Positions 43,389-52,259 of a DNA stretch of 64,000 bases are shown here, piece by piece. The translations under genes were made by a program, and so were the position numbers. This stretch comes from JAUXJB01 sp965226855 (GTDB lineage Bacteria > Myxococcota_A > UBA9160 > SZUA-336): NCBI GenBank assembly GCA_965226855.1, contig CBDDEE010000024.1, positions 1 through 64,000 of the forward strand, given 5' to 3'. Under the pieces are notes generated by a model. The model did no database searches, had not been told where the DNA came from, and worked only from the letters and a program-made list of their open reading frames with translations. Position 1 is the first letter of the stretch. Each line of letters opens with the position of its first letter.

Positions 43389-45335
43389 CTACTCGGCGGG
43401 AATTCGCTCGCGGTGCACCGAGAGCAGCCGCGGTATTGTCGCCAGTGCCGCGGCCACGAGCACGCCCTGCAGCGCAAGACCTTCGAGTGTCCCGTGGATG
43501 CCGAGCCATTCCACTCTCAGGTCCGTGATGACGGTGGCCGGCAGCCAGTCGACCTCTTGAAGCGCGGCGACGCCCTGTCCGGCCAGCACGACGGCCAGGG
43601 TATACAGCAGGGCCGAGCTCAGCCCGAAGAACGCGCGCATCGGCAGTCGCAGGCCAAAACGGAGGATTAGTGTGGCCAGCAGCGCGAGCAGCGCTGCACC
43701 CGCGACGATCCCGAGCAGCAGGGGTCGCAGCCCACCTGGTCCCGCTTGTGCGGACAGCGCCTGGAAGAAGAGCACCGTCTCGAGCAGCTCGCGATAGACC
43801 GCGACGAAACTGACTGCGGTTAGCGCCCAGAAGTTGCCGCGTCCGAGAGCGGTCGAGAGCCTGTCGTGGAGGAACGTCTGCCATCGCTCCGTCGCCAGGT
43901 TGGAGACGAACCAGTAGCTGACGTAGAAAAGGATAGCGGTTGCGATCAAGGAGCTGATGCCCTCGATCACCTCGCGCTGCGCGCCAGTTACGCGCACCAG
44001 CCCCTGAGCCGCGTACCAGGTCGCGGCCCCGGCGACGAGCGCAGCCACCCAGCCGCGATGGACCCAGCGCAGCGCGTCGCGGCGGTTTGCCCGCACCAGC
44101 ACGCCGATGAGCGCGACGACGACGAGCACGGCTTCGAGGCCTTCGCGGGCCACGATCGCGAGCGCGCCCGTGAAGATCGCTGCCGGGCCGAGGTCGCCCT
44201 TCGCAAGACGCCTCTCGACGGCGTCGAGCAGTCCACTAAGTGCAGCGTAGACGGGCTCCAGCTCGGCCCGCGACGCGCCCGCCCGGATCAGAGCGCGATA
44301 GCGCATGAAGTCCTGCTCCACGGAGATGCGGAGCTCGCGGTCCAGCGCGTTGAGGCTGGGCTCGAGCGGCTCGAAGTCTTCGATGTATCCGGCTACCGCG
44401 AGATCGATCGCCAGCCGCGAATCGCCGTTTGTGTAGGCGCCCCAGGACTCGTCGAGTCGACGCTTTGCGCGCTGCACTGGCCCGCTGGCGTGCTGCAGAA
44501 ACTCTGGATGGACGCGCACGAAGGCGACGACTGCGCGGCCGTCCTTGTCTTGCGCGAGCTCGCCCGCGGGCGTCTGCACGAGGGACGCCAGGTCCGGCAC
44601 CCGATCCGACACGCGTTGGGGCTCCCGTTCCGCCAGTGCCCGACCCCGTTCCACGAGCGCCGGATCGAAGGCTAGGGAGCCCACGTAGAAGGCCAGGTCG
44701 TGTCGGCCGGCCTCGTCGAAGGCATCGGCATAGCTGACCATCCCGGTTCCCGCGATCCCGAAGCTGATCGTACTGTACAGCGCGAGTGGGCTCAGCAGGA
44801 GCGCGCGGTCGAGATCGGTGAAGTCCGTGGGTGGCGGCTCCAGACCGAGCCCTGCCGGTCCGTCACCGCGACCCAGCGGCCCGTGACAGGATCCACATAT
44901 CTGTGTGTAGAGATGTGCACCCCGCTCCAGGTCCGGCGTACGCGGCGGAAGCGCCCGAACTGCAAAGCGCTCCCGAATGGCTCGGGAAAGCGCGCGCGAG
45001 TGGGTTGCGATCTCCGGGGCGGGCTGGCGCTTGCGGATGGCATCGAGAAGGCTAGCCAGCTGCTCGCGCAGCGGATCGCTCTCGACGAGGCCCAATCGCG
45101 CGAGCTGCTCGCCGACGGTGCCCGCGAACTCGAGCTGCTCCCGGTACTCGAGGTCGCTGATCACATCCCCATCCCGCACTGCCTCGGGGTAGTCGATGGC
45201 GATGTAGTCGAGCAGGTGGCTCGCCCGGCGGGCGGACTCTTCCTCTCCCACAGCCCGGGCGGGGCCTGCCGCCCCCAGGAGTACCCCTGAGGTCAGGACC
45301 AACGCCATCGCCCATCTCGCCACCATCGGGACCAT
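43389..45335 (-). CDS. FTR1-family iron permease with N-terminal cytochrome c domain
   Basis: 648 residues. A signal peptide (RWAMALVLTSGVLLGAAGPA) is followed by a helical domain, a c-type heme site YTQICGSCHGPLGRGDGPAG (about residues 140-160) and further helices. The C-terminal 270 residues form the FTR1 membrane part with the two iron motifs AREGLEAVLV and YRELLETVLF. It probably moves ferrous or ferric iron across the inner membrane, with the built-in heme accepting or giving an electron. A perfect Fur box lies just upstream. Genes for a separate oxidase or EfeO are absent. Confidence 0.92.
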   Translation of the reverse strand: MVPMVARWAMALVLTSGVLLGAAGPARAVGEEESARRASHLLDYIAIDYPEAVRDGDVISDLEYREQLEFAGTVGEQLARLGLVESDPLREQLASLLDAIRKRQPAPEIATHSRALSRAIRERFAVRALPPRTPDLERGAHLYTQICGSCHGPLGRGDGPAGLGLEPPPTDFTDLDRALLLSPLALYSTISFGIAGTGMVSYADAFDEAGRHDLAFYVGSLAFDPALVERGRALAEREPQRVSDRVPDLASLVQTPAGELAQDKDGRAVVAFVRVHPEFLQHASGPVQRAKRRLDESWGAYTNGDSRLAIDLAVAGYIEDFEPLEPSLNALDRELRISVEQDFMRYRALIRAGASRAELEPVYAALSGLLDAVERRLAKGDLGPAAIFTGALAIVAREGLEAVLVVVALIGVLVRANRRDALRWVHRGWVAALVAGAATWYAAQGLVRVTGAQREVIEGISSLIATAILFYVSYWFVSNLATERWQTFLHDRLSTALGRGNFWALTAVSFVAVYRELLETVLFFQALSAQAGPGGLRPLLLGIVAGAALLALLATLILRFGLRLPMRAFFGLSSALLYTLAVVLAGQGVAALQEVDWLPATVITDLRVEWLGIHGTLEGLALQGVLVAAALATIPRLLSVHRERIPAE

Positions 45336-45339
45336 CTCT

Positions 45340-45359
45340 AATGATAACGATTATCAATT
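45340..45359 (-). promoter_or_regulatory. Fur box before the iron permease
   Basis: AATGATAACGATTATCAATT contains the perfect palindrome TGATAA-CGA-TTATCA and closely matches the classic Fur consensus. It starts five bases from the FTR1 ATG at 45335, so it may overlap the transcript start or even repress by blocking the leader. The divergent EamA gene is 80 bases away. Confidence 0.85.
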
Positions 45360-45438
45360 CCGGCACGAGCTGGCCACGTAGAGTCCTGCTCGCACGTCGG
45401 AGGCGCCCCTACGGTCTGCTGTAGTCTTCATCAGCACG

Positions 45439-46335
45439 ATGCGTCCTGGAGTCCGCGCGCGATCGTTGATTCTGATCTCGGCATTCCTGTTCTCCACCGG
45501 CGGCGCGGCCATCAAGGCGACCAGCCTCGACAATTGGCAGGTCGCGGGCTTTCGCTCGGGCGTGGCAGCGCTGGCTCTCTGGCTGCTCTTTCCGGCGTGG
45601 CGACGCTTCTGGCAACCGCGCACGCTGCTGGTGGGAGGCGCCTATGCGGCGACACTCATCCTGTACGTCACGGCGAACAAGCTCACGACGGCCGCGAACG
45701 CGATCTTCCTCCAGTCCAGCGCGCCGCTCTGGGTGTTGCTGCTCGGACCGCGGCTCCTCGGCGAGAGGGCGCGGCCTACGGACTTCGGTTGGATGGTTGC
45801 GTTCCTCGTCGGGATGGGGTTGTTCTTCGCGGGCACAGGTCGGCCGCTGGCGAGCGCACCAGATCCTCTCCTCGGCGACCTGATAGCAGCCGGGAGCGGC
45901 GTCGTCTGGGGGCTGACGCTGCTCGGACTGCGCAAGCTTGCCCGCGACGATGGGCAGCGCGGGACTTCGACGGTGGGCGCGTCCGTGGTCGCGGGCAACC
46001 TGATCGCGTTGCTCGTGTGTCTACCCTTCGCGCTGCCAGTCGCTCCGAGTACGACCACGGATTGGACAGTGATCGCCTACCTGGGTCTCTTCCAGATCGG
46101 ACTCGCCTACGTCTGCATGACCCACGGCGTGCGCGAGGTCCGCGCCCTCGAGGTCTCCCTGCTGCTCCTGCTGGAGCCCGTCCTCAATGCCTGCTGGGCG
46201 TGGGCGATCCACGCCGAGGCTCTTGGTGCATGGGCCGTCGCTGGCTGTGTCGTGATCCTGGCTGCGAGCGCCGGCATGGCGCTGCTCCGAGCCGACGAAG
46301 CGTCCCCCCCCAACCCGTCGCGTAGTCTGAACTAA
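45439..46335 (+). CDS. EamA/DMT-family transporter
   Basis: 298 residues with about ten membrane segments in two EamA repeats (SLILISAFLFSTGGAAIKAT; RSGVAALALWLLFPAW; FLQSSAPLWVLLLGPRLLGE; and in repeat 2 DWTVIAYLGLFQIGLAYVCM; LLLLEPVLNACWAW). The EPVLN motif near the end of each repeat is usual. It exports or imports a small metabolite not identifiable by sequence. It stands alone and ends in a hairpin that covers its stop. Confidence 0.9.
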   Translation: MRPGVRARSLILISAFLFSTGGAAIKATSLDNWQVAGFRSGVAALALWLLFPAWRRFWQPRTLLVGGAYAATLILYVTANKLTTAANAIFLQSSAPLWVLLLGPRLLGERARPTDFGWMVAFLVGMGLFFAGTGRPLASAPDPLLGDLIAAGSGVVWGLTLLGLRKLARDDGQRGTSTVGASVVAGNLIALLVCLPFALPVAPSTTTDWTVIAYLGLFQIGLAYVCMTHGVREVRALEVSLLLLLEPVLNACWAWAIHAEALGAWAVAGCVVILAASAGMALLRADEASPPNPSRSLN

Positions 46336-46347
46336 AGTTCGGACTAC
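46322..46347 (+). terminator. Hairpin enclosing the EamA stop codon
   Basis: GTAGTCTGAACT and AGTTCGGACTAC are 12-base arms with one G-U pair and a two-base gap. The TAA at 46333-46335 bridges the left arm and loop. Confidence 0.7.
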
Positions 46348-46363
46348 AGGGGTCACGCTGGCA

Positions 46364-47542
46364 TCAAGCGAGGCCGCGGGTCCCGAGTGTTGCGCCCATC
46401 AGCTCCACGAAGTTGTCGCGATAGAAGCGGGAGAGGGTTCCCGCGCCGGAACGGGACAAGCTCTCCTCGAAGCGCTTTATGGGATTGCGTCCACCCTCCA
46501 CGTGCGGGTAGTCGGAGGAGAAGAGCGGGATTTCGGAGCCCGCTTCACTCGCGATCCAGCCGACGTCCTCGGTGGGGTAGGGAGTTGCGCGCAGTTGTCG
46601 CCGGACGTACTCCGTCGGGCGCATGCTCAGCCTCTGAAGGCGCTCCTCGTGACGCCGGAAGGCATCGTAGGCGCTGTCGAGATAGCGCATCCAGCTCGGC
46701 AACCAGCCGGCGCCCTGCTCGATCACACCGAACATGAGTGCGGGATGGTCTTCGAAGATGCCGTCGATGATGAGTGTTGCCAGGGTCTGCATCACGGGCG
46801 TGGGAATGGCCATGTAGTCCACCGAGCGGAAGTTCTCGGCCCCTCCGTGGAAGTCGGGCGGGACAGGCAGTCCGTTCATGAAGTAGTGCGGGTCAAGCAG
46901 CTGGCCGCCGCCACCCACGTGAAACAGAATCGGGATGCCAGCCTCCTCCGCCGTCCGCCACAGCGGGAACAGCCCGACGTGGCTCGGGGAATGAGTGCGC
47001 GGGCAGGCTGACGGGATCAGCAGCCCGGCGAATCCGTCACGTATGGCTGCCTGGCTGATCCGCAGCGTGCGCTCGAAGTCCGCGAGCGGAACGTAGGCAG
47101 TCGGCAACAGGCGCGAGTCCACGCCGCAGAAATCGAGCATGGTGCGGTTGTGTACCTCGGCAAGACCGTAGATGAGCTCCAGGTCGTCGGAGCTGCGTTC
47201 CAGCTGCGACATGTGCCCGTTGAAGAAGGTGTTGAAGACCAGCTGGCTCGCAAAGCCCAGATGATCGAGTGCCTGAGGACGGTCCTCTTTGAGCAACGCC
47301 CCTGTTGCGTCCCAGTTCTTTCGGAGCATGATCTGCTCTTCATCCCGGGCCCGATACTCCGGATCGCGGTGCTTGTCGAGGGTGGCGCGAATCTCCGCAG
47401 CACTCGTCGCGACGGAGCCGCTCGCGTCGATCCCCAGTATGTGATCGCGAACCCGACCGACAGCGAACTCCGCGAGCAGCTCCCTTGTTTCCATGATGTG
47501 CGCGTCGGCGTCGTGGACGATCCGGTCTTGAACGTAAGGCAT
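46364..47542 (-). CDS. Amidohydrolase-2 family protein
   Basis: 392 residues. The start IVHDADAHIMETRELL carries the metal-binding DxH pattern. LGFASQLVFNTFF, GFAGLLIPSA, IPILFHVGG (second His), a Glu in GVIEQGAGWLPSWM and the final FSSDYPHVEGGRNPIKR (Asp and His) complete the TIM-barrel metal site of aminocarboxymuconate-decarboxylase-like enzymes. The substrate is unknown; this subgroup often sits with amidases and SDRs, as here. It converges on EamA. Confidence 0.87.
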   Translation of the reverse strand: MPYVQDRIVHDADAHIMETRELLAEFAVGRVRDHILGIDASGSVATSAAEIRATLDKHRDPEYRARDEEQIMLRKNWDATGALLKEDRPQALDHLGFASQLVFNTFFNGHMSQLERSSDDLELIYGLAEVHNRTMLDFCGVDSRLLPTAYVPLADFERTLRISQAAIRDGFAGLLIPSACPRTHSPSHVGLFPLWRTAEEAGIPILFHVGGGGQLLDPHYFMNGLPVPPDFHGGAENFRSVDYMAIPTPVMQTLATLIIDGIFEDHPALMFGVIEQGAGWLPSWMRYLDSAYDAFRRHEERLQRLSMRPTEYVRRQLRATPYPTEDVGWIASEAGSEIPLFSSDYPHVEGGRNPIKRFEESLSRSGAGTLSRFYRDNFVELMGATLGTRGLA

Positions 47543-47626
47543 GTGCCCAGTTTGACATCGAGCAGAAGAGCTGGCCAGCGGACTGCCGTCCGCAAGATCG
47601 GCTGGTCGAGCGGGCGACTCGCGGAA

Positions 47627-49069
47627 TCAGTAGCCGGGCGGTCGCTGGAAGCCTCCGTTTCGCTCGGAGAGTCGTCGCGCCAGGTCGAGCGTGGTGCGGT
47701 CCTCCAGGAACGGTCCGGCGATCTGGATGCCCACAGGGAGCTGCTCACTGCACAGCCCGATGGGGACGACCGTCGAGGGCAGATAGACGACCCCGGTGAG
47801 CCCCACCCACAGCGTGAGGTCCGAGTATGGCCGCACCTCTCCGTTCACGCGGATGGTGCGCTCGGAGGCGGGCTCAGAGTGGTCGTGCGAGATCGCTCCG
47901 GTCGACAGCGTCGGAAGCAGCACTGCGTCCCACTCCGAGAAGAAGGTGTGCCACTTCTGCCGCATCTGCAGCCGCCGCTCGTTCGCGGAGAGCCAGGCGC
48001 GATGGCGCTGCGAGGCCCGCGCTGCGGCGAGCGCGTGCGGACCGTCGCCACTCGCCCGCTCCGCCTTCTTCTCGATCTCCTCGCGGGTGTACCCACCACA
48101 CATGGCGGCCGCGATGAGATCGCTGAAGACGCGGGTCGCGTAGTCAAACTCGAAGTCCGGTCTGGCCTTGTAGTCGACGCGAGCGCCCGCGGACTCCAGC
48201 GACTTGGCGGCTTCGCCGAGCAAGGCGCGTACTGATGCATCCAGCGGGCAGCTCGGCTCGTCGAGCCAGACCGCGATGCGATAGTCGCGCAGCTCGGTGT
48301 GGCGCGGAGGGGGGAGCTCCAGTCGGTACCCTACGCGGTGCCAGTCGTCGGGACCGGCGAGCACGTCCAGCGCGAGCTCCAGGTCGTCGACATCCCGCGC
48401 CATGGGACCCGCGACGGCGAGGTCCGCCTGGGTCAGTGTTCCGGGGGGGCCCGGGATCTGGCCGAGCGCCGGTACGATGCCGAAGCTCGGCTTGTGGCCC
48501 GTGACACCGCAGGTGTGCGCCGGCCCGCGAATGGACCCGCCGATGTCGCTCCCGAGCTCGAGCGGCGTGAAGCCCGCAGCCAGGGCCGCCGCCGCGCCGC
48601 CGGAGGAGCCGCCTGGTGTCCGCTCGACGTTCCACGGGTTGTTCGTCTGGCCGAACACCTCGTTGTAGCTCTGCGCGTCCCCGGCGTAGATCGGCAGATT
48701 CGTCTTGCCTACGATCACCGCTCCGGCCTCGCGCAGGCGCGCTACGGGCACCGCGTCCGTTTCGGCAACGTAGTCCGAGAGCTCCGGTGCCCCGGAGGTG
48801 GTGCGCATGCCCTGCGTCTCGAACGAATCCTTGATGGTCATGCACACACCGTGCAGCGGACCGAGCTTGACTCCGCGGCTCAGCGCGGCATCCGCAGCGT
48901 CGGCCTCGCGCCGCGCCCGCTCAGCATCGAGCGTAACTACTGCGTTTAGAGGGCCGTTCAGCCGCTCGATCCGATCGAGCATGGCTTCGAGGTGATCGCG
49001 GCTCTTGAGCCTGCCGTCGCGGATCGCGGCGGAAATCGAGCGAGCGCTCTCGTATGCGAGGTCGTCCAT
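47627..49069 (-). CDS. Amidase-signature enzyme
   Basis: 480 residues from ATG 49069. The Ser-cisSer-Lys triad is visible: Lys in CMTIKDSFETQGM, Ser-Ser in GGSSGGAAAALAAGF, and nucleophile Ser in SDIGGSIRGPAHTCG. This is the GatA/fatty-acid-amide-hydrolase-like fold acting on an amide. It is not GatA: no gatB or gatC is near and the C-terminus differs. It may hydrolyse a xenobiotic or peptide amide. Downstream is the amidohydrolase, upstream an SDR, on one strand with gaps of 22-85 bases. Confidence 0.9.
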   Translation of the reverse strand: MDDLAYESARSISAAIRDGRLKSRDHLEAMLDRIERLNGPLNAVVTLDAERARREADAADAALSRGVKLGPLHGVCMTIKDSFETQGMRTTSGAPELSDYVAETDAVPVARLREAGAVIVGKTNLPIYAGDAQSYNEVFGQTNNPWNVERTPGGSSGGAAAALAAGFTPLELGSDIGGSIRGPAHTCGVTGHKPSFGIVPALGQIPGPPGTLTQADLAVAGPMARDVDDLELALDVLAGPDDWHRVGYRLELPPPRHTELRDYRIAVWLDEPSCPLDASVRALLGEAAKSLESAGARVDYKARPDFEFDYATRVFSDLIAAAMCGGYTREEIEKKAERASGDGPHALAAARASQRHRAWLSANERRLQMRQKWHTFFSEWDAVLLPTLSTGAISHDHSEPASERTIRVNGEVRPYSDLTLWVGLTGVVYLPSTVVPIGLCSEQLPVGIQIAGPFLEDRTTLDLARRLSERNGGFQRPPGY

Positions 49070-49091
49070 CTGGTGTTTCCTTGGGCGGGGC

Positions 49092-49895
49092 CTATGCGGT
49101 GTCCCGCAACGAGGCGAGGTGATTCTGGGCGAGCATGCCGCCGTCCACGACAAGGATCGCTCCGTTCATGAATGAGGAGGCGGGCAGCACGAAGTTCAGC
49201 GTGCCTTGTGCGACTTCCTCCGGCTTGCCGTAGCGTCGCAGAGGCACTTTGCGCCGGGCAAAGAGATCCTTGGCCTCGTCTGGGATCGCAGCTGTCATGC
49301 CCGTGCGAATCGGACCAGGGCAAATGCAGTTGACCGTGACGCCCTGCGAGCCGAGCTCGACCGCGAGCGAGCGCGTGAGTCCGATCACGCCGTGCTTGCT
49401 CGCGGTGTACGCGCTACCGAACGCGGTCGCCCCGAACCCCTCGGTCGAGGCGATGTTCACGATACGCCCCGCGCCGCTGCGCTTGAGGTGGGGCAGGCAG
49501 GCACGAATTGTGCGGGTGTGTGCGGTCAGGTTGACGGCGAAGGTCTTCTCCCACCTGTCCTCGAACTCCTCTGCATCGATCGGCCCTCCCTGGCTCGTGC
49601 CCGCGTTGTTCACCAGAATGTCCAGGCCACCGAAGCGCTCGACGATCTCGTCGACGACGGACTCGACCGCCGCGCGATCGCTGACGTCCAGCACCCAGCC
49701 AGAGACCGTGCCTCCGGCCCCCTCGATCTCCTCGACCACCTGCTTGACGCCGTCCGCGACGACGTCACTGACAGCGACCAGGGCTCCCTCGTCGGCGAAG
49801 AGGTGGGCAGTCGCCCGCCCCATGCCACTCGCGGCTCCCGTCACCAGGGCCACCTTACCCGCGATGGAGCGGCTGAGCTCGGTCAATCTTGCCAT
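49092..49895 (-). CDS. Short-chain dehydrogenase/reductase
   Basis: 267 residues from ATG 49895 (MARLTELSRSIAGKVALVTG). Cofactor motif TGAASGMGRATAHLFADEGA, NNAGTSQGG, Ser in NIASTEGFG and YTASKHG. INCPGPIRTGM-type loop (NCICPGPIRTGM) and GAILVVDGGML end the pattern. Classical SDR, about 250 residue core. Precedes the amidase on the same strand. Oxidises or reduces an unknown carbonyl/alcohol with NAD(P). Confidence 0.9.
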   Translation of the reverse strand: MARLTELSRSIAGKVALVTGAASGMGRATAHLFADEGALVAVSDVVADGVKQVVEEIEGAGGTVSGWVLDVSDRAAVESVVDEIVERFGGLDILVNNAGTSQGGPIDAEEFEDRWEKTFAVNLTAHTRTIRACLPHLKRSGAGRIVNIASTEGFGATAFGSAYTASKHGVIGLTRSLAVELGSQGVTVNCICPGPIRTGMTAAIPDEAKDLFARRKVPLRRYGKPEEVAQGTLNFVLPASSFMNGAILVVDGGMLAQNHLASLRDTA

Positions 49896-49970
49896 GGCGT
49901 TCTTCCTTCCAGCTGTCGGCACTGCGATGGTACGCGGAACCAGCAGGTCTCGGGCGGCTAGAATAGTCGG

Positions 49971-50468
49971 ATGGCAGAGCCAGATGACAGCGACGCCGAG
50001 GGACCCGCACTCTTCGGAATCGGCACCTCGGTGTACGCCCGGCGCGGCGACGAGATCCTGATCCTGAAGCGAGCCGGAGGCGCGGCACCGGGAGCCTGGT
50101 ACACCCCCGGGGGAGTGCTGGACCGAGGAGAGACGCCCGAGCAGGGTGCGCTGCGCGAGCTCGAGGAGGAGACGGGGCTCGTGCCGACCGGCTCACTCTT
50201 CCTGGTCGGGCTCATTCCCACGCACGTGTACGGCGCTGACACCTTCCTTGTCGCCTACGCCTGCGACTGCGCGCAGGGTGAGGTTCGCCTGAGCTCGGAG
50301 CACACAGGGTTCCGTTGGATCAAGCCGGAGGAATACCGGGAGCGCTACTTCTCGGACAACAACCTGAGAAAGCTCGAGGCGGCGGACCCGGGAATCTGGG
50401 CGCTCGCATCCTCCGTGCGCAAGGGAATCGACGACTACCTTGCGTGGTGGGAGGAGCGCGCTGGCTAG
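49971..50468 (+). CDS. NUDIX hydrolase
   Basis: 165 residues. The Nudix box is complete: GGVLDRGETPEQGALRELEE followed by ETGL. Flanked by strands LILKRAGGAAPGAWYTPGG and TGFRWIKPEEYRERYF. It hydrolyses a nucleoside diphosphate linked to another moiety; substrate unknown. Starts 76 bases from the divergent SDR and is alone on its strand. Confidence 0.9.
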   Translation: MAEPDDSDAEGPALFGIGTSVYARRGDEILILKRAGGAAPGAWYTPGGVLDRGETPEQGALRELEEETGLVPTGSLFLVGLIPTHVYGADTFLVAYACDCAQGEVRLSSEHTGFRWIKPEEYRERYFSDNNLRKLEAADPGIWALASSVRKGIDDYLAWWEERAG

Positions 50469-50516
50469 CGCACTACTTCGAAGCTTACAGCCTCGGCATC
50501 CTAGGTCGCTTCGTTC

Positions 50517-51221
50517 CTATGACGAGGTAGGGAAGGACGCGGCCATGTCCTGGGCCAGCGACGCTTCGATCTGGTCGAGTACTGCGCTTCGTGCGCGCGC
50601 ACGCGTGGCGCAGAAGATGGGTCCCGGGAGCTCCGTCAGGCGCTGGGCCTCTCGCTGAGCTGCTCCCACCACGTCGTCGGGCGCTGTCACACGGTCCAGG
50701 AAGCCCGCGTCGACGGCCGCCTCCGGTGTGTAGATCTCGGCTTGCGCCGTCGCGCGGAGGAAGTGCCGCTTGGACAGCCGATCGCGCGCGAGCTCCATCA
50801 GGAAGACCGGCGTCGTCATGCCGATGGCGACCTCGTTGAAGCCGATCTTGAAGTCGCCGGTCGCACCGAGGCGAAGGTCGGCGGCCACGAGTAGGACCGC
50901 GCCCATCGCCAGCGCGTGTCCAGTGCAGGCGATGATGATCGGCCCTGGATGTCGCGCGATCCGGACCGCGAGCTTGGCACCGGAGGTAACGAGCTCGGTG
51001 GCGACCTTGGCGCCACCGGAGCGGAGCACCCCCAGATCGAACCCAGCCGAAAAGCGTCCTGGTCGCCCGGCGATCAGCACCGCCTTCGACTCCTTCTCTG
51101 CTCGATCGAGTCCGGCATTCAGCGCCGCGATGACCTGTGGAGCGAGCGCGTTCACCTTGCCGTCGTCGATCCGCAGGACCGCGACGTCCTCGGACAGCTC
51201 GTACTGCACCACGTCAGTCAT
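50517..51221 (-). CDS. Enoyl-CoA hydratase/isomerase (crotonase) family protein
   Basis: 234 residues. The oxyanion-hole segment GRFSAGFDLGVL and GHALAMGAVLLVAADLRLGA are typical, and a catalytic Glu candidate sits in GFNEVAIGMTTP. It is a short crotonase: the usual C-terminal helix is partly present (RARSAVLDQIEASLAQD). Probably hydrates or isomerises an acyl-CoA. Followed by no operon partner; the GNAT gene lies 31 bases upstream on the same strand. Confidence 0.88.
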   Translation of the reverse strand: MTDVVQYELSEDVAVLRIDDGKVNALAPQVIAALNAGLDRAEKESKAVLIAGRPGRFSAGFDLGVLRSGGAKVATELVTSGAKLAVRIARHPGPIIIACTGHALAMGAVLLVAADLRLGATGDFKIGFNEVAIGMTTPVFLMELARDRLSKRHFLRATAQAEIYTPEAAVDAGFLDRVTAPDDVVGAAQREAQRLTELPGPIFCATRARARSAVLDQIEASLAQDMAASFPTSS

Positions 51222-51252
51222 GGCCTCATTCTATCCGGGATCCACAATAGGG

Positions 51253-52212
51253 CTAGCGCTGCGCGTCCTCGGCGATGAAAGCCAGCAGGTGTCGGGCGCC
51301 TTCGTTGGCCAGCCTTGGTGCGAAGGACTCGGACGATGGAGACTCGAGCCGCTGCAAGCGCAGAAGATCGGTATGCGCGAACTCGGGCAGGACCGCGCAG
51401 AAGAAGAAGCCCTGATCCCGAAGCACTGACACAGCCGCTTCCACTCCTGGGTCGTCGAGACAGAGATCGACGTGGGTTAGGGCTGCCGCGGAGTCGATCC
51501 ATTTCGCGAGGTCGCGTCCGGCTCGCTCTATGTGTACGTGTTGCAAGCTGCGACGAGCGTGCATGGTCCGGAGGGCGCGACTGACAGCCTGAGTCGACGT
51601 ATCCCTCGGTGGAGCTACGACCCGCCGTAACATCGCCTCGCGACAGAGGTCTGCGACCACACCACGGTAGATGGTGGGCACGAACACCTGACGTTCGGGC
51701 GCAGGGGAGAACGGCAGGTACACCACAGTGGCGGCGAGTCGTCCAGCGCTGCGATCGATGCCTCGATAGTCGGTCTCTGCCGGGATGTAGTCGAGCATCA
51801 GTCCCGTTTCGACGCCATCGCCGCGAACCGAAGTCCTCTGCATGATGTCGTGCGCGGTAGTGGGATAGTGGACATAGCCAACGAAGCCCTCGCCGCGGCA
51901 CAAGTCGGCGAGCGCTCGACCGAGGCGGCCGAGCAGCCCGCGGCCCCGATAGGCCGGGTCCACCACGGTGTTGCCTGCCTCGCTCGCCCGCGGTCGTAGA
52001 TGGTGAACGGTGAGCCCCATGTGACCGACGAGCTGCCCGCTCCGCGCGATCGCCCCTACGGATCGCAGCGTGCCCTCTGCAATGCGTTGGCTCAGTAGCT
52101 CCGGATCGTGGAAATGGTCGGATGGGTAGGTGTCTCCGTAACAGCGCTCGAAGCAGCCGACGAGCGCAGCAGCGTCCGTCTCGACGAGCCGCCGGATGGT
52201 GACGTCGCTCAA
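51253..52212 (-). CDS. GNAT-family N-acetyltransferase
   Basis: 319 residues from TTG 52212 (SDVTIRRLVETDAAALVGCF). The acetyl-CoA site is NTVVDPAYRGRGLLGRLGRAL. The N-terminal 160 residues are the GNAT domain; the C-terminal half (VVYLPFSPAPERQVFVPTIY; HVDLCLDDPGVEAAVSVLRD) looks like a second, degenerate acetyltransferase lobe. Substrate unknown. The gene follows the phytanoyl-CoA dioxygenase gene by 37 bases with a terminator hairpin between. Confidence 0.8.
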   Translation of the reverse strand: MSDVTIRRLVETDAAALVGCFERCYGDTYPSDHFHDPELLSQRIAEGTLRSVGAIARSGQLVGHMGLTVHHLRPRASEAGNTVVDPAYRGRGLLGRLGRALADLCRGEGFVGYVHYPTTAHDIMQRTSVRGDGVETGLMLDYIPAETDYRGIDRSAGRLAATVVYLPFSPAPERQVFVPTIYRGVVADLCREAMLRRVVAPPRDTSTQAVSRALRTMHARRSLQHVHIERAGRDLAKWIDSAAALTHVDLCLDDPGVEAAVSVLRDQGFFFCAVLPEFAHTDLLRLQRLESPSSESFAPRLANEGARHLLAFIAEDAQR

Positions 52213-52241
52213 GTCGTACGAGACGCCTGGCTAGCTCGGTT

Positions 52242-52259
52242 CTTCGAGTTCACTCGAAG
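52242..52259 (-). terminator. Short hairpin enclosing the PhyH stop codon
   Basis: CTTCGAG-TTCA-CTCGAAG, seven perfect base pairs. The loop holds the TGA (52252-52250) of the minus-strand dioxygenase gene. Confidence 0.55.

Noticed and set aside
47627..49069. GatA subunit of the tRNA amidotransferase
   Set aside because: No gatB or gatC beside it and the C-terminal half differs; it fits a general amidase.
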